Source: Myxococcales bacterium
GTDB lineage: Bacteria; Myxococcota_A; Polyangia; Palsa-1104
Direction of reading: 5' to 3'
Assembly: GCA_003170275.1 (NCBI GenBank)
Contig: PNAM01000106.1
Coordinates: 36,052 to 100,051, forward strand
Length of the DNA: 64,000 nucleotides
Shown here: piece after piece, positions 57,238 to 64,000 of the stretch
Layout: the number at the start of each line of letters is the position of its first letter
Position numbering within the stretch: the first letter of the stretch is position 1
Notes under the pieces: model-generated
Told to the model about the DNA's origin: nothing
Seen by the model: only the letters and a program-made list of their open reading frames with translations
Databases searched by the model: none
Translations under genes and position numbers: made by a program

Positions 57238-57337
57238 ACAGTAACAAACTCGTCCAAGAACTTGCACCCGTTCGTTCGCAGCTTCATAAAGGGAACGTCG
57301 CAGGGGGGATCGGTCTTGCACTAAAGGAGGGAATCGG

Positions 57338-57556
57338 ATGGCGACGAAGCGGGTTCAGAGCGAAAAGAAGACCAGCGCGCCCAAGCGGGTGCGGGCCGTC
57401 AGGGCCGTCGACAGCGTCGAGCTGGAGAACGTGTTTTCCATTGATCACGACGCGATTTCCCGTCGCGCGTTCGAGCGCTTCCAGGCGCGCGGCCAGTCCC
57501 ACGGCCAGGACCTGGAAGACTGGCTCGCGGCGGAGCGGGAGCTCGCCAAAAGCTAG
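57338..57556 (+). CDS. DUF2934 domain protein
   Basis: 72 residues. The N-terminal Lys/Arg-rich half is followed by HDAISRRAFERFQARGQSHG and QDLEDWLAAERELAKS, which match DUF2934. AAAGGAGG at 57323-57330 is an unusually perfect ribosome-binding site eight bases upstream of the ATG, suggesting high expression. Function unknown. It is divergent from thyX by 100 bases and heads a short run with the next gene. Confidence 0.9.
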   Translation: MATKRVQSEKKTSAPKRVRAVRAVDSVELENVFSIDHDAISRRAFERFQARGQSHGQDLEDWLAAERELAKS

Positions 57557-57605
57557 GGCTTCCCGGTTGGCACGGCTCCTGCTGTGACCTCACTCGAGGC
57601 CCCGG

Positions 57606-58220
57606 ATGTCCGTCTCAGCCCCGATCGATCTGCACCACCTCGATGCGACCCTGGACCTGTGGATGTGCATGTGGCGTCCCGAGGAGCAGGTCTCGTTCGA
57701 GACCGCGTTGGTGCGCTCGATGACCGACGAGCATCCGCGCCGGACGCGCCTGTTGGCGCTGGCCGCCTGCCACGTGATCGCGACGCCGCGGCTGCTCGGC
57801 GCGGCGGCCCGCGTCGCCGAAGCCGCAGTCTTTCGGCTGGACGACATCCACGAGGTCGAGCAGGCCACGCTGTCACGTCACAACCTGCTCAAGGCGGCGA
57901 CCCGGATGCGCGGCAACGTGCTGGGCATCGAGCTCTTGCTCGCGCGTGTGGTCGCCGGAGCGCAGGACCGGTCCGCCGACGCGCTGCTCGAGTGGGTCGA
58001 CGTCCGCGATCTGGTCGCGGTGGCACGCACCACCGTCGACGCGCGGCTATTCTCGGAGATCGAGCAACGCATCGGCCGTCGCGGCAGATATCAGCGCGGC
58101 CGCGCCGCCAATGTGCTCGGCTTCACCATTCGCCCGCAGCCGGCCTTCGCCACCGCGGGCGCCGGCCACTGGGGCGACCACTCACCGGAAATCGGAGACC
58201 TGCGCCGGACCGGCAGTTAG
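57606..58220 (+). CDS. Hypothetical protein, mostly helical
   Basis: 204 residues from ATG 57606. LDLWMCMWRPEEQVSFETAL, HPRRTRLLALAACHVIATPR and RMRGNVLGIELLLARVVAG form amphipathic helices; no motif or membrane segment. It lies 49 bases after the DUF2934 gene on the same strand, probably cotranscribed, and meets the convergent lipoprotein gene without a gap. Confidence 0.65.
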   Translation: MSVSAPIDLHHLDATLDLWMCMWRPEEQVSFETALVRSMTDEHPRRTRLLALAACHVIATPRLLGAAARVAEAAVFRLDDIHEVEQATLSRHNLLKAATRMRGNVLGIELLLARVVAGAQDRSADALLEWVDVRDLVAVARTTVDARLFSEIEQRIGRRGRYQRGRAANVLGFTIRPQPAFATAGAGHWGDHSPEIGDLRRTGS

Positions 58221-59693
58221 CTACGGGATCGGCGCGACGTACAGGCCTTCTTTGCCCTTGACCGAGTTGTCGACGTACACGACCTGCGTGTTGTCGGTCG
58301 AGATGAAGAAGTCCTGCTCGGCCTTGGTCGCGATGATGGTGGCCGGCGCGGCGGTGGACAGATCGACCGACTTGAGGGTCGCGGTGCCGCCGGTGGTCGT
58401 CGAGACGTAGCCGTCGTTGTAGAGGAACTTGGAGCCGCCCGCCGCGAACGAGAGCCACACGCGCGTGGCGATCTGATTCTGCTGTCCCACCATCTTGACC
58501 GGCAGCGAGTTGAGCGTGCCGGCGAAGTCAGTCGTATCCACATCGGTGTAGAACACGACGTACTTGTCGTCGGTGGTGAACGGATCGCCGTAGAGCGAGC
58601 CGGTCGGCATGGCGTCGAGGGTGACCGGGTTGCCGGCGACCTCCGTCTTGGCCACGAACATGTCGTAGAGCCCGCTGTTCTGGTCGAACATGTTGCTGAA
58701 CACCAGGTAGGTCTGGTCGCCCGCGACGCCGTCGATTCCGTTGACGTTCATCGACATCAGCGTGGTCGGCGCCGGCGTGGCGACGGTGGCCCGCTTGAGC
58801 GCGCCGTCCAGGGTCGAGTAGACCACTGCGCTGCCGTCGAGGGTGATGAACCCGTCGGACACCGAGGTGTCGATCACGGTCGCGCCGACGGTCCCGATGG
58901 TCCGCACCATCCCCATGTTGTTCGAGTCGATGCTGAACACCTTGGTGCCGCTCGAGTCGACCGAGAAGAAGTCCGTCGCGTTGGTGAACAGCACGGTGGG
59001 CGTGCCGGTCGTCGGGTCGACCACCGAGATGGTGGCCGGGCTCGGGCCCGCGTCGCCCGCGTCGCCGCAGTAGCTGGCGAGGAACATCCCGTTGGCGGCG
59101 GCGACGATCGGCGGGCAGCTCGGATCGATCGACCGGCCGCTGACCACCAGATGCTTGGCGGTGCCGTCGCTCTTGGCCACGTAGAGGTCGGCGGTGGTGC
59201 CGGAGGCGCTCACGTTGTCGGTATAGATGATGTACATACCGTCGGGGCTCGCGCTGACCGAGCCGATCAGCGATCCGCTCGAGAGCGCTTGCGCCCCGCC
59301 CGCCGTGGTCCACACCGTGAGCGAGCCGGTGTTGGTGGTGGGGTCGGTGCCGCTCCAGCTGAAGACGACCTTGCCGCGGATGCGCATCGCGGGGAACCCG
59401 TTTGCGTCCATTCCGACCGCCGGGTCGACGGTCTGGACGGTGCCGCCCGCGATCGGGATCTCCTTCATCGCGATGCCGTCCTGAAACAGGATCGTGTTGT
59501 CCTTGGTGAGGCCGAGCGCGAGCAGGCTCTTGGTCGGGACCAGGTTGGTGCCGGTGATCACCGTCGGCTGCGGCGAGAGATCGGGCGTCGCCAGATCGGA
59601 GACGCCGGCGTCCATGCCCAGGTCACCGTGGCTCGCGCTGTTGCCGCATCCCACCACCAACATCGCCAACGCCATCCAGCCGAGCTTCGCCAT
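58221..59693 (-). CDS. Lipoprotein with beta-propeller-like repeats
   Basis: 490 residues from ATG 59693, with GAGGGGTGACGGAA upstream. Signal MAKLGWMALAMLVVGC gives a lipobox, followed by a DLGMDAGVSDLATPDLSP linker of the local lipoprotein style. The body repeats blades such as SVSASPDGMYIIYTDN, FFSVDSSGTKVFSIDSN and DQTYLVFSNMFDQNSGLYDM, similar to TolB/WD40-like propellers. Extracellular or periplasmic binding role inferred. Last gene of the minus-strand run that starts at the D,D-carboxypeptidase. Confidence 0.75.
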   Translation of the reverse strand: MAKLGWMALAMLVVGCGNSASHGDLGMDAGVSDLATPDLSPQPTVITGTNLVPTKSLLALGLTKDNTILFQDGIAMKEIPIAGGTVQTVDPAVGMDANGFPAMRIRGKVVFSWSGTDPTTNTGSLTVWTTAGGAQALSSGSLIGSVSASPDGMYIIYTDNVSASGTTADLYVAKSDGTAKHLVVSGRSIDPSCPPIVAAANGMFLASYCGDAGDAGPSPATISVVDPTTGTPTVLFTNATDFFSVDSSGTKVFSIDSNNMGMVRTIGTVGATVIDTSVSDGFITLDGSAVVYSTLDGALKRATVATPAPTTLMSMNVNGIDGVAGDQTYLVFSNMFDQNSGLYDMFVAKTEVAGNPVTLDAMPTGSLYGDPFTTDDKYVVFYTDVDTTDFAGTLNSLPVKMVGQQNQIATRVWLSFAAGGSKFLYNDGYVSTTTGGTATLKSVDLSTAAPATIIATKAEQDFFISTDNTQVVYVDNSVKGKEGLYVAPIP

Positions 59694-59746
59694 TTCCGTC
59701 ACCCCTCGAGTGTAGGCGCCACTTTTCCCGCCTCTCCGGCCCGAAG

Positions 59747-60604
59747 TCAAGGCTCGTGCCAGTCGCGCGTCAGATCGAGCCACATCGCCAACCCCTGGAA
59801 GCGGCCGTACTTCCGGTAACGGCGGTGCGCGGACGCGTCGATGTCGCGGGCGCGCGGGTAGAGTTGCTCGAGCTTGCCGCGGCACCAGGAATCGAGGCCG
59901 AGATACGCGTAGCCGCCGAGCAGGCGCAACAGGTTGTCGGCGGCATACGGCCCGATGCCCGGCAGCTCGAGGAGCTCGTCGCGCATCGCCTCGGCGTCGC
60001 TGCGGGCGCGCAGGCGTTCGAGATCGAGCGCGCCGCTCGCCACCGCGCGCGACAGGTGGACCAGATGCAGAGCGCGATAGCCGGAGCGCACCTCGCTGCG
60101 GAAAAATTTCTCGTCGTGCGTCGCGAGCTGCGCGGCGGTCGGGAACGCGCGCCGTCCGGATGGCGCCGGCGTGCCCAGCTCGACCAGCCGGCCGACCATC
60201 TGCCGCGTGAACGCCCACGAGCAGTTGGTGGTGAGCAGCATCTTGACCACGTCTTCGAACACCGTCGGAGCGCGCAACAGCCGCCCGGCGCCGCGCCGCC
60301 GCGCGTAGCGGAGCCGTGGATCCTCGTCGGTGAGCGCGTAGAACGGCTCGAGCTCTTCGTCGAGGCGCAGCATCGCCGCCACCTGCGCGCGCACCTGGTT
60401 GCGATCCGCCGGCGGATCGATCGTCACGCGCAGCCCGTCGGCGATCGCTACGTCGTGCGCGACGCCGTCGATGAGGAGCACACGCTCGAGCCGCCCGCGC
60501 GCCGCCTCGAAGGCGAACGGCGGGAGGTCGTACCAACCGTGGCTGCGCGCGGTGGTGGTGAGGTCGAACCCGGCCGGTGGCCGGAGGGTGAGCGAACGGA
60601 TCAG
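59747..60604 (-). CDS. HhH-GPD DNA glycosylase (3-methyladenine type)
   Basis: 285 residues if started at CTG 60604, whose TGA-overlapping CTGA joins it to the upstream lipoprotein gene. This restores the family's N-terminal domain RSLTLRPPAGFDLTTTARSH and GWYDLPPFAFEAARGRLERV. A start at the first GTG (60481) would delete ~40 residues of it. The catalytic part has the helix-hairpin-helix LPGIGPYAADNLLRLLGG and the attacking Asp in LGLDSW near 238. It removes alkylated bases in base-excision repair. The frame is sure, the start codon only inferred. Confidence 0.85.
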   Translation of the reverse strand: MIRSLTLRPPAGFDLTTTARSHGWYDLPPFAFEAARGRLERVLLIDGVAHDVAIADGLRVTIDPPADRNQVRAQVAAMLRLDEELEPFYALTDEDPRLRYARRRGAGRLLRAPTVFEDVVKMLLTTNCSWAFTRQMVGRLVELGTPAPSGRRAFPTAAQLATHDEKFFRSEVRSGYRALHLVHLSRAVASGALDLERLRARSDAEAMRDELLELPGIGPYAADNLLRLLGGYAYLGLDSWCRGKLEQLYPRARDIDASAHRRYRKYGRFQGLAMWLDLTRDWHEP

Positions 60605-61380
60605 GGCTGGCAGGTGTAGGCGATGACTTTGGCTTTGGCCGTGTCGTTGAGCACCTTGCAGGTGCCCGCGGTGCAGCCGGCCGCGCCCGCGCCGTCACAC
60701 TGCTGATCGCAGGTGGTGCCGCAAATGAAGCCGGCCTTGCAGTGATCGGTCGCCTGCGCGCAGGTCATGCCGTTGGCCACGCCGTTGGTGTCGTTGGAGA
60801 TGAACACGCACGCCATGCCGACCACCGTCCCCATGCCGTTCGAGATCGGCGTGCACTGCGTCTGCGCCGGGCAATCGGTCTGGCCGCCGCAGTCGTAGAG
60901 GCAGTACGGCTTGCCGCCCGCCGCGCCCGCGCAGGTGAGGCCCTGGGCGCACGGCTTGCCGTTCCCCCCGGCGCCGCAGAGGATGCCCGCGGTGTTGCCG
61001 GGCAGGCACGCGCCGCCGACCACGCCGGCGTCGCCGGAGGTGAGCGAGACGCACAACCGATCGCACGAGCACTGCGTCGGCGTGTTGGGATTGCACTGGT
61101 AGAAGCACTTGCAGCCGGTCGTCTCGTTGACGCCGACCTGGCCGGTGGGACAGTTCGCCGTGCTGCAGTCGATCGTTTGATCGCCGGTCATCGGCGTCGT
61201 GCTGCACACGCCGCTGCCGCCGTCGTTCAGGTTCATGGACAGGTCGTTGCCGCCGCCGCCGTCGCCCAGGGTCATCGACAGGTCGTGGTTGCCGCCGCCG
61301 TCGCCGCCGTTGTTGGTGGTGTTGTCGCCGCAGCCGGCCGCCAGGATGGTGAACGCGAGGAGTAGGGTAGGAGTGCGCAT
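60601..61380 (-). CDS. Cys-rich secreted lipoprotein
   Basis: 259 residues from ATG 61380. Signal MRTPTLLLAFTILAAGC has a lipobox. A Gly/Asp linker with two DLSM repeats (NHDLSMTLGDGGGGNDLSMN) follows. The mature part has about 25 cysteines in EGF-like spacing (CKCFYQCNPNTPTQCSCDRL; CGAGGNGKPCAQGLTCAG), implying many disulfides. Surface or adhesive protein is the usual guess for such myxobacterial proteins. The last stop overlaps the proposed CTG start of the DNA glycosylase. Confidence 0.75.
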   Translation of the reverse strand: MRTPTLLLAFTILAAGCGDNTTNNGGDGGGNHDLSMTLGDGGGGNDLSMNLNDGGSGVCSTTPMTGDQTIDCSTANCPTGQVGVNETTGCKCFYQCNPNTPTQCSCDRLCVSLTSGDAGVVGGACLPGNTAGILCGAGGNGKPCAQGLTCAGAAGGKPYCLYDCGGQTDCPAQTQCTPISNGMGTVVGMACVFISNDTNGVANGMTCAQATDHCKAGFICGTTCDQQCDGAGAAGCTAGTCKVLNDTAKAKVIAYTCQP

Positions 61381-61398
61381 GCGCGGAATATACACCAG

Positions 61399-62544
61399 CT
61401 ACCGTTTCAGGGAACGGGTCATGGGACGGGTCGCGATCGCGTGCTGGATGCGCGCCACCAGCCACTCCAGCTCGGCGTTCGAGAGACCGACGCCGAACGC
61501 CACCGCGCGACAGTCCGAGCGCGCCACCACGAAGGGCAGCGCGGCCGGGTACTCGGTGCGGCGGGTCAGGTTGTGGTAGCGCGGCTCGACGGCGGAGGCG
61601 ACGTGCACGTCGTCGAGCTCCTCGATCGGGAACAAGGTCCGGCGCGTGCCGAACAGGCTCAGGCGCTCGACGGTGAGCGCGCTGTGCCCGACGGTGACGC
61701 GCCACTTCGACGTGGCCGCGTGGAGCCACGGCAGCACGCCGAGGAACAGCGGCGCGAGCATGACCAGCCCGAAGCAGATCGCCGGCCCGGACGACTGGTA
61801 GCGATTCGCCGGCCACAGCAGCGCCTCGATCGGCACCAGCAGCACGAACGCGGCCGAGCCCAGGATGCCGGCCGGCGAGGTGCGGAAGCGGCCGGGGATC
61901 TCGATCGTGGTGTCTTCCATCCCGTCGGTGGCGACCACTTTGCAGCCGGTGGGCGGCTCGGGCGCCTTGCGGTAGGTGGTGGCGGTGCGGAACGGATCCG
62001 AGGTGCCGAGCACCAGCGCGCCGGGCACCTCGTCGGTGCGCAGCAGGCGATCGCGCAGCGGCTCGTCGAGGTGGTTCACGTCGCGCAGCTCGCCGTGGTC
62101 CTCGAGCGACAAGCCGATCGTGCGCGCCAGCTCGCGGGCCTTGAGCCGCGCCTTGCGGTAGTCCTGGTGCCCCTCGAGCCACACGTCGGCGCCCTGGCCC
62201 TTGAGCTCGATCGGAAACGAGATGCGCGCGCCGGTGTGGCGGCCGCGCGTCTCGATGCCGTGGATCGAGACCCGATCGAACGACGAGAACGGGCGCGACT
62301 CGTTCGACCAACGGGTCAGCACGCCCCAGTACGTGACGCAGCGCTTGCCCTCGAAGTCGAGCGTCACGCCCGAGCGCCCGAGCGCCAACATCACGCCGGC
62401 CACGCTCATCCCCACCGTCACCCACGTGACGCCCACGGCGTGGTCGAAGCACATTCCCACACACACCGCGGTCATCGCCACGCCGATCAGCCGCTGCACC
62501 GGGCTGACCCGGGAGAAATTCAGAGGCCGGCGCGCTTCAGCCAT
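61399..62544 (-). CDS. Membrane protein with paired helices and PH-like domains, unknown
   Basis: 381 residues. Two hydrophobic hairpins (around 20-55 and 225-275) separate two beta-rich stretches (KRCVTYWGVLTRWSNESRPF; KWRVTVGHSALTVERLSLFG) with similar TxxxG...F patterns, a layout like duplicated bPH domains. No enzymatic motif. Its start overlaps the D,D-carboxypeptidase gene by 25 bases, so the two are probably coupled. Confidence 0.7.
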   Translation of the reverse strand: MAEARRPLNFSRVSPVQRLIGVAMTAVCVGMCFDHAVGVTWVTVGMSVAGVMLALGRSGVTLDFEGKRCVTYWGVLTRWSNESRPFSSFDRVSIHGIETRGRHTGARISFPIELKGQGADVWLEGHQDYRKARLKARELARTIGLSLEDHGELRDVNHLDEPLRDRLLRTDEVPGALVLGTSDPFRTATTYRKAPEPPTGCKVVATDGMEDTTIEIPGRFRTSPAGILGSAAFVLLVPIEALLWPANRYQSSGPAICFGLVMLAPLFLGVLPWLHAATSKWRVTVGHSALTVERLSLFGTRRTLFPIEELDDVHVASAVEPRYHNLTRRTEYPAALPFVVARSDCRAVAFGVGLSNAELEWLVARIQHAIATRPMTRSLKR

Positions 62545-63392
62545 TTACGCTCGAGCAGCCACTGCGCGACGCGGCCGAAGTCGCCGAAGCGCGTCATCTT
62601 GCCGACCGCGCCCAGGAACACCATCGCCACCGGACGATCGGTCTGCATCTTGACCGCGATCGCCAGGCAGTAGAGCGCGAGATCGGTGTAGCCGGTCTTG
62701 CCGGTGATCACCTCGTAGCGGCCGTTGCGCGCGATCACGTCGGTGTTGGTGTACTCGATGGTCCAGCCCGGCTTGCCGACCGGGTGCGCCACGTAGTGCG
62801 CCTTCTGCGTGATCTCGGTGATGGTGGCGTTGCGCATGGCCGCTCGCAGCAGGTGCACCAGGTCGCGCGCGGTCGAGGTGTTGTTCGAGTTGAGGCCGAC
62901 CGGATCCTCGAAGCGCGTGTTCTTGAGGCCGAGCTCGACCGCCTTGGCGTTCATCGCCGCGACCAGCTGCGGCGGATCGAGGCCGACCGCGCGACCGAGC
63001 GCCGGCACCGCGCGGTTGTCCGAGGCCATCAGCGCCGCGTGCAAGAGATCGCGGTTGGTGAACGCCAGCCCGACCGGCAGCCGCGAGCGCGCGCCGCCGG
63101 TGGCGATCAGGCGATCGCTCTCGGTCATGGTGGTCACGCCGTCGAAGTCGAGCTTGTGGTCGAGCACCACCAGCATGGCCATCAGCTTGGAGATCGACGC
63201 GATCGGCCGAACCTCGTCGGCGTTCTTCATCACCAGCTCTTCGTTGGAGGTCAGATCGACGACCGCCGCGGCCTGCGCCTGGATGTTGGGCAGCCCCTGC
63301 CTGGTATAGGTGGACACGCCGCGCGACTTGCGAGCGACGGCAGGCGAGGCGCAAAGCCCCAGGATCAACAGGGAAGAGCAGAGCCGCGTCAT
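62520..63392 (-). CDS. D-alanyl-D-alanine carboxypeptidase/endopeptidase (S11 family)
   Basis: 290 residues. Signal peptide MTRLCSSLLILGLCASPAVA, then active-site Ser66-Ile-Ser-Lys69 (SISK), SDN at 124-126, and KTG in GKTGYT near 232. It is a short, soluble S11 (PBP7/PbpG-like) enzyme without the C-terminal membrane anchor helix. It trims peptidoglycan peptides or cleaves DD-crosslinks in the periplasm. It starts the minus-strand run of five genes down to 58221. Confidence 0.93.
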   Translation of the reverse strand: MTRLCSSLLILGLCASPAVARKSRGVSTYTRQGLPNIQAQAAAVVDLTSNEELVMKNADEVRPIASISKLMAMLVVLDHKLDFDGVTTMTESDRLIATGGARSRLPVGLAFTNRDLLHAALMASDNRAVPALGRAVGLDPPQLVAAMNAKAVELGLKNTRFEDPVGLNSNNTSTARDLVHLLRAAMRNATITEITQKAHYVAHPVGKPGWTIEYTNTDVIARNGRYEVITGKTGYTDLALYCLAIAVKMQTDRPVAMVFLGAVGKMTRFGDFGRVAQWLLERKWLKRAGL

Positions 63393-63471
63393 CGTACCTC
63401 TAAGTATTGGTCAACTGCGGAGCCCAATCAAATTGTGCGATCTTCGTCACTGGAGAGGGGTTCTACCTCAC

Positions 63472-63500
63472 TTGACCGCCAGCCCTGATTATCGCATTGT
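63472..63500 (+). promoter_or_regulatory. Predicted sigma70-type promoter of the B12-domain gene
   Basis: TTGACC (63472-63477) and CATTGT (63495-63500) with exactly 17 bases between. Start would be near 63507, 23 bases before ATG 63530. CGGGGGAAAG follows as a plausible ribosome-binding region. The match is good for a -35/-10 pair in GC-rich DNA, but is by eye only. Confidence 0.4.
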
Positions 63501-63529
63501 CTCGTTTTCTCGGGGGAAAGTCTGACGGC

Positions 63530-64000
63530 ATGGCCAAGATTTATCTGATCTCGCCCACTCATTACACTCCGGACGGGAACCTGGTGAAATCGGTTCACTA
63601 TTGGACCTCGGCCATCACCCTTCCATACCTGAAGGCGCTCACCCCGCGCGAGCACCAGGTCACCTTCACCGACGAGCTGATGCAGGACGTGGACGTCAAC
63701 ACCGACGCCGACATCGTCGGCTTGACCGCCATGGGGCCGCAGATCGCGCGCGCCTACGACCTGGCCGACTACTTTCGCGCCCGAGGCAAGAAGGTGGTGA
63801 TGGGCGGCTCGTGGGTGTCGCTCAACACCGACGAGGCGCTGCTGCACTGCGACGCGGTGGTCAAGGGCGAGGCGGAGTACGTCTGGAAGGACCTGCTCGA
63901 CGACTTCGGCGCCGGCCGCAACAAGCAGATCTACCACTCCGAGAAGTGGCACTCGATGGTCGGCATGCCGCGCTTCGACTACAGCTCGCTGCCGCTGTTC
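63530..64000 (+). CDS. Cobalamin-binding radical-SAM-type protein, 3'-truncated by window
   Basis: First 157 residues of a protein that runs off the window. MAKIYLISPTHYTPDGN at the start, DVDVNTDADIVGLTAMGPQI, YFRARGKKVVMGGSWVSLN and DAVVKGEAEYVWKDLLDD form a B12-binding Rossmann-like domain without the DxHxxG cobalamin-His loop. This is the usual N-terminal half of B12-dependent radical SAM methyltransferases and related enzymes. The radical SAM CxxxCxxC motif would lie further downstream, beyond 64000, so the class is inferred. Confidence 0.8.
   Translation, partial: MAKIYLISPTHYTPDGNLVKSVHYWTSAITLPYLKALTPREHQVTFTDELMQDVDVNTDADIVGLTAMGPQIARAYDLADYFRARGKKVVMGGSWVSLNTDEALLHCDAVVKGEAEYVWKDLLDDFGAGRNKQIYHSEKWHSMVGMPRFDYSSLPLF

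Noticed and set aside
63403-63431. Promoter-like TTGATT-17-AATACT on the minus strand before the D,D-carboxypeptidase
   Set aside because: The start it predicts would fall on or after the ribosome-binding bases GAGGT, leaving almost no leader, so the match is probably chance.

Overview
The window is a 64 kb stretch of very GC-rich chromosomal DNA, almost fully packed with about 60 protein genes on both strands. The gene styles point to a myxobacterium-like member of the Myxococcota/Deltaproteobacteria. The evidence is a Ser/Thr kinase with an HRDVSPQN catalytic loop, a KaiC-like ATPase paired with a PAS histidine kinase, and many lipoproteins with DLS/DGG-type low-complexity linkers. An FHA-GGDEF protein, a sigma54 two-component activator and an FG-GAP/UnbV protein fit the same picture. 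No rRNA, tRNA, CRISPR array or prophage was seen. The two end genes, aconitase at the left and a B12-type protein at the right, are cut by the window.

Layout. 1-3035: aconitase and a methyltransferase (+). 3037-11270: a minus-strand cluster reading TPR protein, LivJ-type lipoprotein, Ser/Thr kinase, FG-GAP/UnbV protein, GT39-like membrane glycosyltransferase. 11359-16754: a lipoprotein, LOG protein, M50-like protease, GT2 glycosyltransferase, short-chain dehydrogenase and M48 protease. 16819-19994: three tandem sequence motifs, then a small protein, KaiC-like ATPase and histidine kinase with stop/start overlaps. 19991-23350: an orphan ribbon-helix-helix protein, an excisionase-like HTH protein behind a perfect palindrome, YaeQ and small housekeeping or unknown genes. 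23371-32096: a histidine kinase and sigma54 response regulator directly upstream of a CzcA/CzcC/CzcB-type efflux operon, with a sigma54 promoter and a REPIN-like inverted repeat between them. 32102-34473: Nudix hydrolase and an octaheme cytochrome lipoprotein. 34435-41191: metallo-beta-lactamase-fold lipoprotein, Kir-type potassium channel, acyl-CoA-ligase-like protein, DUF885 protein and a penicillin-binding protein. 41316-44974: FHA-GGDEF cyclase, secreted HEAGE protein, a REP-associated tyrosine transposase inside perfect 30-bp inverted repeats, and a TPR protein. 45019-55649: ApbE, acyltransferase, epimerase, MutL, MiaA, AccA and a rhomboid protein. 55669-63392: long ThyX-like protein, DUF2934 protein, lipoproteins, a DNA glycosylase and a D,D-carboxypeptidase.

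Four things stand out. (1) A dispersed 30-bp repeat is present five times. Two copies flank a transposase of the RAYT type, two form a 99-bp hairpin-capable element, and one lies between convergent genes. Together they look like a REPIN/RAYT system. (2) One of these elements ends exactly on the -24 GG of a strong sigma54 promoter in front of the efflux operon, downstream of a gene for a sigma54 activator. (3) Genes at the ends of transcription units switch to C-ending, G-poor codons over their last 100-200 bases while operon-internal genes mostly do not. This could be Rho-utilisation signal written into coding sequence. (4) Several coupled genes appear to start on TTG, CTG or ATT overlapping the previous stop codon, which gene finders would misplace.
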